A program made the position numbers and the translations under genes. Shown in pieces: positions 11,300-20,540 of a DNA stretch of 64,000 nt. Numbering within the stretch: the first letter of the stretch is position 1; every line of letters starts with the position of its first letter. The stretch is taken from the NCBI GenBank assembly GCA_011317545.1, contig WUJK01000010.1:1426001-1490000 (forward strand). The letters are read 5' to 3'. The DNA comes from Coniella vitis. Lineage: Eukaryota; Ascomycota; Sordariomycetes; Diaporthales; Schizoparmaceae. The notes under the pieces are model-generated. The model searched no databases. It was not told the DNA's origin and saw only the letters and a list, made by a program, of their open reading frames with translations.

Positions 11300-12209
11300 A
11301 TGGCCACCGTAGAGCACTGTCTCTATTGCTTCGAGGCTCTGACCGCCAAGCTCGAGCACCGCGAGCCACTTAGCCTTCAAAATGTTCAAAAGTCACACGC
11401 GGCCTACCTCGCCTACGTTACAGATGCAGCAAAGACAGGCCAGCAATCCAAACCAATTCCTGCTCTACGCCGCCTGATAGGCACTTCTTCCGGCTCGGGC
11501 TCCAGTTCGACCACCTCGCTCGGCTCAGGCTCCTCCTCGTCCACTTGTCTGTCCGACAACACGGCAGCAACTAGTCTTGCCTCGTCGTCTTCATCCTCTG
11601 CAACCGCCACCGCCCCGCCCCCCCGCGAGCGTGTCACGGACCCCAACGCCCTGTACCCCCTTTTTGTAACCTGGGACAAGCGCCATGGCAACAGCTCTGC
11701 CTCGCCCTGGCACCTCCGCGGCTGCATTGGCACCTTTTCTGCCTCGGAACCCTTACACTCGACTCTGGCAGAGTACGCCCTCATATCGGCGCTCCACGAC
11801 ACACGCTTCTCCCGCGTCACGTTGTCCGAAGTGCCCAGCCTGCGGTGCTGTGTTACGCTGCTTACAAACTTTGAAGAGTGTGCCGATGTGGACGATTGGG
11901 TCGTTGGCGAGCACGGGATCCGCATTTCGTTTGTTTGGCAAGGGCGCCGCTACGGAAGCACGTATTTGCCGTCCGTGGCGCCTGAACAGGGCTGGAACAA
12001 GGAGCAGACTATGGTAAGCCTCATGCGCAAGGCTGGATGGGAAGGCAAGCGGAGTAGTTGGCGCGAGGTGGCAGAGAAAAGCGGAATGCGCGTGGAGAGG
12101 TATCGTGGGGACAAAGAGGAGGTGGCATATGATGAATTTGTTGCATGGAGGAGCTGGAGTAGTGACAACTGGGAGAATGAGGATGATGATGATGACGAAG
12201 ACGAAGACG

Positions 12210-12244
<35 letters not shown>

Positions 12245-12253
12245 AATGAGTAG
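11300..12253 (+). CDS. AMMECR1-domain protein, 317 aa
   Basis: AMMECR1 proteins occur in all three domains of life and have no settled biochemical role. The signature HLRGCIGTF is present, as are the flanking conserved blocks YPLFVTWDK before it and EYALISALHDTRF, YGSTYLPSVAPEQGW and LMRKAGW after it. The Met at 11300 directly precedes the conserved EHCLYCFEAL helix, so the in-frame extension upstream is rejected. Two features are unusual. A Ser/Gly/Thr low-complexity insert of about 45 residues interrupts the domain after residue 58. The last 28 residues are almost entirely Asp/Glu, encoded by a GAT/GAC-type repeat. The acidic tail could bind basic proteins or simply be repeat expansion. Confidence 0.93.
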
Positions 12254-14070
12254 ATGGATATAGGTTACCCTGGACAGGGCATGTCACGATAACGATAGGG
12301 ATGACGGTGGAGGGTTCAACAACGGCGCAAATAAGGAGCAGGCACGGGATACAGAAAGCGGGTTATGGATTGCTGAAGACGGAGGCGTCTTGTTCTGGCA
12401 TTTTGTTTTTAGTATTCGTAAGGTTTTGTAGTTTTTAGCTCGCTTAACTCATCTTCTCACACCATTTCAGCAGGGCGTTTGTGTGGGTGGGACCAGAACA
12501 CAGTCCTTGTGCACCAGAACCGGCTCCTCTGTGGGTGATGGAGACACATTGACAACCATTCAATCAACTCTGCTCCTTCTGGTATCCTGATATCTGTTTG
12601 GGATATTCTTGGACTAGGTCTGTAGAAGAGAAATGAGCCGAGGCCGTCCATACATGTTCTCATTATGAAACAACTGAGCATTAGCACCGCTGTAGTTATC
12701 TTTTGTGTAATATATACAAACACATACATATATATATATATATTTGTATTCATAAAGTAAATCACTTTTTGCACGCAGCCAGTACATACTACACATTCGC
12801 ACTCAACACGGACATGGCTGCTTAATAAAGGTCGAAAACGGGGCTCTCACCGGACAGAGACCACTGTCCAAAACATAAATGAAGACGAACAAGAATAGCC
12901 CTTATATACACGAGAAAAGTCTAGACATGTATGTATGCCCTTTTTTTCACCTTCCCCCAGGTACAAACAATCATCTCAACGCAAGGCTTGGAACATCGTA
13001 CCATATTTATTCTGTATAAGTAGGAGGATTTCAAGACGACAACAATAACACTGACAAAAACCCACCCTCAAAGAAATCCCCCGGGTTCGATCAGTGTCCA
13101 CTTCCAAAAATTCAAGGTCGGTTGGAATTGGCACAAGTCATTCTAATATAGTAGGTATCATTGAAACCAAAGACATCAAACGAAAAAGACCACAAACAGG
13201 CGAGGAAACTCAAAAGCAGGTGGAAAAACAGCAATCGGTAGCCAATCCTCGGCACGTCTCGATCCAATCCCCAGAAAAGAGGAGAAGAAACAGAACAAAA
13301 CAATGAACAAAAAAAAACAAGAGGTACTCAAAATGCGTAAACGGATAAATAAATAGGCACGAGAAATCAAAATGGGACAAATAGTAAAAGAAATCATGAA
13401 AACATTATATACTTGAAGAACAAATAGGAGGAGATCCCAAACCAGAGGAAAGACAACAGAGAATCGCTAGGCAAGATGAAGCAAAACAAGCGCACATCTA
13501 CACCACAATGTTAAAAACGCCTGTTTCTGTCTCGTTCCTATCCTGTCCTTGGGTTCAGAAAAAAAAAAAGAAGAGCAAGCGAGGAGAGTTAAAATAGTAT
13601 ACTTAGTCGTACGTTAGTTAGTCTTGCAACCATACCGCGGGACGCCCCGAACCGTGTTTGTTCGCCCTTTCATTCCTGGGTCTTTTTTTTTTCCCCTTCT
13701 TGCTTTCTTTCCCTTTATTTCTCTCCGATCACTTTTCTTCTTCTTTTGTTTTGGCAACCCCACCCATGCGAGGAACAATAGAGGTCCTTGTGTCGTCGTG
13801 CGCATTATATTGGCCCATTTTGAAAGGAAGAAGCCATACAACTCCTGTGTTTCGCTCGGTGCGCCTGGCATTTGCCATTGTTCGATGAATGGCATTCTTC
13901 GCTGGGTAGCTTGAGGGATGTACGCATTGCTGGATGACGGATCCTGAACGCCTGCATGGCCGCTAGCGGATGGAAAGTTGGGAAGATGAATGAACAAAGG
14001 ATGGCTTTGATTGATCAATGCAATACCAGTCATCAAGGGGCTTCTCTCTTGACGTGCTTGCCCTCACCCC
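12254..14070. other. Convergent intergenic region
   Basis: 3' flanks of the AMMECR1 gene (plus) and the Ras-like gene (minus). There is a short TA repeat at about 12725-12742. Otherwise A- or T-rich, with only short frames that match nothing recognisable. Confidence 0.6.
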
Positions 14071-14991
14071 TCACCAACACCTCAACATCCTCCAGAACCC
14101 GCCTCCTCCCCGCCCAACTTTATCCCTAGGCCCGTCCACTCCCCTCGCCAATCCACCCTTTTCTCCCCCCATATGGTTGTGATTATGATGAGGATCGCCT
14201 GACAAGGGCGTCAACGGCTTGGTGGCGCCCATCGCCGTCCCACTGCTACCAGCGCCCAGCCCCACCGGCGCCGTGCCCTCTTCACCCGGCAGTATACCCC
14301 GTTCTGCCAGTCGTCTCGCCTCCGCGACCCGCCGTACAATCAACGCAAACGTCTCCTCAATATTCACCTCGAGCCTTGCGCTTGTCTCCATGAACCCACA
14401 TCCGCGCTTTCGTGCCCAATCCAGCCCCGTCGCGGCGCTCACCTGCCGACTCTCGCTCAAATCGCACTTGTTGCCCGCGACAAACTTGATGGGCGGCACC
14501 GTCTTGGTCGCATTGGACCCGTACTCGCCCATCGCACTATAGGTATACCCGGCCAACCGCGCCCGTGTCGCATTATCCAGTCTTGTCTCGCTCTCCATGT
14601 CAATGAGGTCATTAAAATGCCCCAAAGCGTCGAGCGAGGCTGGTGAGGTGATGTCGTAGACCATAAGGAAAGCGTCGGCGCCGAGGTTGCTCGTCGCCCA
14701 CATGCCGCGGTATTCTTCTTGCCCTGCTGTGTCGGTGATGGCGAGGTGATAGGTTGCGCCGTCGATGCGCCGCGTGACGCTGTAGCTGTCTTCAATGGTT
14801 GGGTCGTAGTCGGAAGTCCATGCGGAGCGGACAAGGCGTAGTGTGATGGAGGATTTACCGCAGCCGCCGTCGCCGCAGATGGTGATGCTGATGGGAATGG
14901 GGGGCGTGTTTGGAGCGGTGGAGGCCGTGGATGCGCCACGGGGCCGCTCCTGGGCTGCGCTCGAGGGCGCCCCCCCCGCTGATGAGGGCAT
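14071..14991 (-). CDS. Ras-like small GTPase, 306 aa, no obvious CAAX box
   Basis: All G-boxes are visible: G1 GDGGCGKSS, G2 YDPTIEDSY (Ras-type effector loop), G3 DTAGQEEYRGM with the Gln needed for hydrolysis, G4 NKCD and G5 ETSA. The Met at 14991 gives a Pro/Ser/Ala-rich N-terminal extension of about 35 residues before G1. The frame stays open further upstream, but that translation is low-complexity. Between G3 and G4 there is an insert of about 30 residues relative to canonical Ras. The C-terminal tail is His/Gly-rich and ends RMLRCW, so a prenylation CAAX motif is missing as read. The stop overlaps a possible donor (TG|GTGAGG at 14074-14069), so a further short exon supplying the motif is conceivable. 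It is Ras-related by its effector loop; the subfamily is not resolved. Confidence 0.88.
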   Translation of the reverse strand: MPSSAGGAPSSAAQERPRGASTASTAPNTPPIPISITICGDGGCGKSSITLRLVRSAWTSDYDPTIEDSYSVTRRIDGATYHLAITDTAGQEEYRGMWATSNLGADAFLMVYDITSPASLDALGHFNDLIDMESETRLDNATRARLAGYTYSAMGEYGSNATKTVPPIKFVAGNKCDLSESRQVSAATGLDWARKRGCGFMETSARLEVNIEETFALIVRRVAEARRLAERGILPGEEGTAPVGLGAGSSGTAMGATKPLTPLSGDPHHNHNHMGGEKGGLARGVDGPRDKVGRGGGGFWRMLRCW

Positions 14992-17900
14992 TCTGGGGCT
15001 TGTTGGTATTGTGTCTAGCCCTGCTCCTGCTCCTGCGTCTTGGGAGGGTGGGGCTGGGTTGGTTGCGAGAGCGTCGAGGGTCGCGAGGTGGGGGTGATGG
15101 AAGGGCCGATGGAGAGTCGAGGAGGAGGGGGTCTTGGGAAGGAGGATTGAGTGCTTGCGCGTGACGGAGAAGATCTCGTTTGATGTCGCCAGAGTGGATG
15201 TTTGTCGCGCAGAGTGGCCTCTGCCGGGCTGTTGGCTTGAGTGGTAGAGAGGGAGGGTTTGTAAGGAGGAGGCAGGATTAAAAGAAAACCGAGGATGTTG
15301 GTCGGTCGCGTGGCAGCAAAAGGAACGAATGCGCCAGCAGAGGCAAGGTTGCGTAATCGGGGCTTGGGACGGTTGGGCGCAAGTGCCGAAAGTGTTGCTA
15401 AATCGAGTATCGTGAAGCAAGCGCTACAGCCTTCTTGGTAAAGTTAGTTGGGATTCACAGGGAGTCTGCCTCTGGAAGTGTTCCGGGCTCCAGGGCTGTG
15501 CTTGGCTAGCAGACCTGGCCGGCTACTGGCTAGGTACCATAGTAACTGACAACGGGGTGGGGAGTCGGGGTCGGGCCAGCCCAGAAGCCGACATCCAACT
15601 TGTCAACGTACTCACCCGATCGATCGGAATCTCGTTTGTCAATGCTGGACGGACTGATTGACGGTCTGCCTGTGCGTGTTTCTGTCGGAAAACAAGTGAT
15701 CTTCTTGCTTTGTTTGCAAGGAGAAAAGCAAACGGGGGCGTGGGGAAGAAGAATCAAGGGAAAAGGAAAACAGGACGAGAGCCAACCAAAAAAAGAGGAC
15801 CAAACTTCGTTGATGCAGGGCACACACGGTTGCAGGGGAGAGCAAGTACAGTGCTCTAGGCCCCCCTCTACAGGGGCTTGTCGCAGCAGGGGTAGGGCAT
15901 TGTATTCCACGCTATGGTGACTGCAGCAGCGGTACTTGGCCACTGCCCACTTGCATAGCGGTACCTGAGCAGGTACTACATAACAGGTGCCAGGGGTGCG
16001 ATAGCCCAATCTTGAAATCTTCCTGCCTTGACTTCCCCGAGATGACACCTCGACCAGGGCGGTGGGCCCTCTTGCAATAGACACCCGGTCGTCATTGTTG
16101 GTTCCCGCGACATTGCATAGTTTGAAAAGTAAACGGGCTCCAGTAGGGTTGGCTTGTTTATTGGTTTCCTTTTTGCCGTTTGGTTTTGTTTGATTTTGTC
16201 CCTTGGTGTGTGCAAGTACCTGGATGAGTACTGTATACTATGCACCATGTGTTTTTCCATTACTTACAACAGGTACACAGTACTGACTAAGTACCCGGGA
16301 CCTGCATGGTAGAGCTAAAAGCACTTGGCAAGCCAAAACTAAGACCGCCGAACAAAACAAAGATAAACAATACTATTCTTTTCTTTGCACACTAGCCAGC
16401 CCTGCCTATGGAACCATCAGACAGCCGTTTGACGACCATGGATCCGGCAGGGTAGTGCGTGTGGAACAAGGACGGCGAGATTAAAATACTGTACAACATC
16501 CATGGGCAATGCGTTGGCTGCCCTGCATTGTACGAGAAGCTTGGGAGACTGGAAATTGCAGCTGGGCCAAGAAGGAAGAAGACAAGCAAGGGTCGAAAGC
16601 AAAAAAAGAAAAAGCCACAAAAAAGACGGCCATGAACATAGAGACACATTTGCGGTCGCAGTTGGACGTCGGAGTGGGTGCTTCAAAAGATGCCCAGGTT
16701 ACTTCTATTGCATGCATGTTATCAATATTGAATTTCCTCGTACTTGCATCACAGCACTTGTCACCCTGCAGCAGGTAAGGTCATGCGCAGTCTGGTGCGC
16801 TGCCTTGACTGGAGGACTGCACACCTCAGCAGAAACTCTCTGGTGGGATGAAATGGAGGATAACCCCGTCCGCCGCCCGCCGCCGCCGTCATGGTTCCCA
16901 TGGATCCAAGAATCTGCCTGTTATCCATCTTCAAAGGACGCGTCCATTTCTGTGTCGATGCCATGTGCCAGACTATTGCATCGTATCACACGATACGAAC
17001 AGAAACCCACGGGCCAAAGAAGAGGCAGACAGAGACCATGTTTGCAGCTTGGATCAAAAAGAGGACTGCATCTCGACAAGCGAGTGCTATACCATGTACT
17101 AAGTACCTTGTACGTGCTGGCCCGAGTCCACTTCTGCTCAGTTGGTACTCACTCCACTGTCCGTGCAAGCCTGGCATTTTGTTGTTATTGTTGGTGTTGC
17201 TCTATGGTACATAGTGCTCTGTAAACGCAGTGCTGTCTATTTAAATGAGTGAGGACCAGCCAGCCGAGCCGGAGGGTCATGATGATACATAGTACAGTAT
17301 AGAATATATTCCAACAAGCTATAGGCGGTGAGCACCCGCCGCTCGTGTACTATGGAGCATGTGGGCGCCAGATACAGTATCACAACGATGGTACTATTCT
17401 GTAAGACTTGCTACTTATTGCCTCTTACAAGGCTGTAGTCAACCAAGTCTAGGTTATAGGGCTTGGTGGATGCCTCATGAGCAAAGCGGAATCCTGCACC
17501 AAATGGACCGATTCCTCTTCGCGTCCACCCGCCGATCCTCATTCCCTATATCATCCACGACGCGCGCCAGAGACTTTAACCGAGAGGATGGGACAGAGCC
17601 TGACCAGGGGAGCAGCGGGTGAACGCAAGCCACGGCGACATGAGAAAAGAGTGCCCCAGCTTGCATTCTGTCAGTGCTCCAGCATACACTAGTCAAGCAA
17701 CGTCTTGTTCCTGTTCCATCTTTTGCTCAATATGTTTCTTTGTGTTGAGACATTACCAGACCAGCAAACCGAGCATGTGATCAACAGCCGAAGGTTGCTC
17801 TCATCGAATTTGGGGTGTGTGTCAGAGCGGAACGCATCGATTGCTGGTGGTACTATACATAGTATGCTATGTACTACGGTCCTAAACGTCTCGGGTTAGG

Positions 17901-18321
17901 GTTTTCCGCACGTGGCTACCACATGTGCACCTTGCAGTGAAAGGACGAGGCAGGTGCGGCTGAGACACAAGGCTGCAAGATCTGGCAAGTACTCAAGTAT
18001 ACGTACCATGTAAGTACTGGGCAACAAGTTTGGAGATGCAAAGCAGATCTCGGTCGACTTCTCTCCAAACAGTCTGCCCATCTATTGTTCGCTGCTCTGG
18101 CTGTCGCCATACTTCCACGGGCTCCGATACAGGAGTCGGTTGATCCGGATGGACTGACTGACTGACTGATTGACCGGCCATTACCCAATCAATCCCCGCC
18201 ATTGCACTATCGAAAAAAAAAAAAGAGATGTTCTCGTCAACGCCGTCTCTCGCTACTCGCGGCCTCCAGCCAGTATTTTGCATCCGGTGATCAGCCAACC
18301 AAGGGCTTGCAGACTAGCAGC
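14992..18321. other. Large divergent intergenic region
   Basis: About 3.3 kb between the divergent Ras-like and decarboxylase genes. Many short TACTATG/CATAGTA-type palindromic words occur (for example near 15534, 16233, 17206, 17287, 17350 and 17851-17879). A CTGA tetranucleotide run lies at about 18154-18172. Plus-strand frames up to 240 codons exist around 16502-17224 but are Cys- and Arg-rich and domain-free. No gene is supported. Confidence 0.55.
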
Positions 18322-20008
18322 ATGGCAGACATGGCTAATGCTCGCTTCGTCAACCCCGTGGTTCCCCTTAACAGGGCGGAAGAAGCCTCCGAGGTAAGCG
18401 TGCTCAACTAGGCCAGGCCTCGTCAACCTCGTGATATCACAGCTACAATGCAATACTGACACCAATCAGCTCATCGACGCCGTCAAATCTCTGATTGTGC
18501 CCTTCATCAAACGGGCCGACGATGATGCCCAAGTGCGTGCGGCTGGCGGTTTCCGAGAGGCCGCCTCCAACGCTCTCATTCAAGGCGATCTCCTCCCTCC
18601 AGCTACCCTCTACGCCCACTTGTCCACCCTGCTGCCCACAGACCAAGGCACCGGCAAAAACGGCCTTTTGCACGCTGTATCCGAGATCCTGCGCTATAGC
18701 GTCAACACATGGGACCAAGGCTTCCTGGACAAGCTGTACTCGGCCCCGTCCCCGGTCGGCCTCGTCGCCGAGCTGCTCCTCGCCACCCTCAACACAAACC
18801 TCCACGTCTACTCCGTCTCACCCGCCCTGACCGCCATCGAGAAGCACACGGCCCGTTCCCTCGCACGACTTTGCGGCTTCTCTGGTGCCTACGCCGGCGG
18901 CGTCACCTGCCCGGGCGGCAGCGGGTCCAACCTCACCTCGCTCATCATTGCGCGCAACCACCTTTATCCAGACACCAAAACCCACGGCAACGGCACCCAT
19001 CGCTTCGTCGTCTTCACGAGCCAGCACGGCCACTACTCTGTCGAGAAGGCCGCCGCTGTCGCAGGCATTGGCAAGGACAATGTCTGGACTGTCCCCGTCG
19101 ATATCGCAGGCCGCATGCGCCCTGCCGCCCTCGCAGCGTCCATCTCGCGCGCCCGCGCCGAGGGCTTCACCCCACTGTACGTCAGCGCAACGGCCGGCAC
19201 AACAGTACTCGGCTCGTACGACCCGTTCGAGGCCATCGCAGACGTATGCAAGCAGGAGCGCGTATGGATGCACGTGGACGCCTCGTGGGGCGGACCCGTC
19301 GTCTTTTCCGCCACCCACCGCGCCAAGATGGCCGGCGTTGAGCGCGCAGACAGTCTTACTGTCAACCCGCACAAGATGATGAACGTCCCCGTCACGTGCT
19401 CCTTCCTCCTCGGCCCGGATATGCGTCTCTTCCACGCTGCGAACCGCACCGATGCGCCGTACCTCTTCCACGGCAACAACGGTGACGGTGCCGAAATCGA
19501 CGACGAGGATATTTGGGACTTGGCGGATCTGACGCTGCAGTGCGGCAGACGCGGCGACGCACTCAAGCTTGCCCTTGCATGGGTCTACCATGGTCCTGCC
19601 GGTTTCGCAGCGCAGATTGACCATGCCTTTGACATGGCGAGCTTGCTTGCCAGTGAGTTGCAAAAGCAAAGTCTGGTGTTTACACTGATTAGCGAAAACC
19701 CACCGCCGTGCTTGCAAGTGTGTTTCTACTATCGGTATCGCAGCGACAAGAAGGACAACGGCGACGATGCGGGTAAAGCGAATACCAAAACGACGGTGGA
19801 TATGGTGGCGAAGCTGCGGGGACGAGGCTTCATGGTGGATTATGCTAGTTTCCCCAACGAGTTCCCGGATGCTGCTCTTGGTGGACAGCGGCCTTGGAAG
19901 GGAAGTTTTTTCAGGGTGGTGGTGAATGTGCAGACGAGGAGAGAGACGGTGTTGGGGCTGGTGAAGGCATTGGAGGAGGTGGGTGTTGAGTGCTGGGGTG
20001 GGCAGTAA
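18322..20008 (+). CDS. Group II PLP-dependent decarboxylase (glutamate decarboxylase-like), 536 aa, two exons
   Basis: Exon 1 is 18322-18393 (24 codons). A 76-nt intron (18394-18469, GTAAGC to ATCAG, phase 0) follows, then exon 2 is 18470-20008. The fold-type I PLP signature is present: HVDASWGG (the Asp pairs with the pyridine nitrogen) and LTVNPHKMMNVP, with Lys325 as the Schiff-base lysine. CPGGSGSNLTSL is the cofactor phosphate region and SQHGHYSVEKAA carries the His that stacks on PLP. Length and motifs fit the animal-type GAD/cysteine-sulfinate decarboxylase group rather than the shorter bacterial/plant GAD. The substrate is not determinable by eye; glutamate, cysteine sulfinate, aspartate or an aromatic acid are all possible. 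A cytosolic location is inferred because no targeting signal is seen. Confidence 0.9.
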
Positions 20009-20540
20009 TAGGGAGAATGAGCATCAGAATAGAATACATGTTGGTGGATATATATGAGGGCAGAAATGGTTTCTAGACGAAGAGAAAGATCTTTTCATAT
20101 ATATGTATATATATAGATGGCTTCTGGATAGAAGATAATATGATCGGATGGGACCAATCCTGTTGCTAATGTTGGTGATCAAGAGATGTACTCACACGAT
20201 CATTGGACGACACAGCCAAGCTGAAAGACCCTTCGAGTCGTGAAAAGACATCCCACCCAAAACTGAATACTCTCCATTCATCTGAGCAGTTTAGTTTGAG
20301 CAAATCTATATAGATAGTTTTTAACACACAAAGTCACTACCACTAAGCCAGCCTTTTCCGTCTCACTGAAACGCCCCCCCCCCCCAAAAAAAGAAACAAC
20401 ACCAACAACCCATCAAAGCTAGGTCGGTACACGGCGAAACACGTCGCGTAGTGAAGAAACACACGACAGCGGCAAAACATACCATGAGACCCGAAACATA
20501 TATACAAGCAAGACCCCTTCTTCCCGTCTCTTTCAGAATC
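20009..20540. other. Convergent intergenic region
   Basis: 3' flanks of the decarboxylase and MSH2 genes. TA-rich with short ATAT stretches near 20048 and 20097-20115 and a poly-C/poly-A junction near 20372-20390. No gene is seen. Confidence 0.6.

Noticed and set aside
13078..13100. GGGTTCGAT resembling a tRNA T-loop
   Set aside because: No matching T-stem, acceptor stem or anticodon arm around it; similar GTTCGA words near 25306 and 26291 also lack cloverleaf context.
16502..17224. 240-codon plus-strand open frame in the Ras/decarboxylase gap
   Set aside because: Cys/Arg-rich composition typical of chance frames, contains the TACTATG-type words, and has no recognisable family.
18818..19717. 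300-codon open frame antisense to the decarboxylase gene
   Set aside because: Mirrors GC-rich coding sequence on the other strand; its translation has no domain and the plus-strand frame carries the complete PLP motifs.
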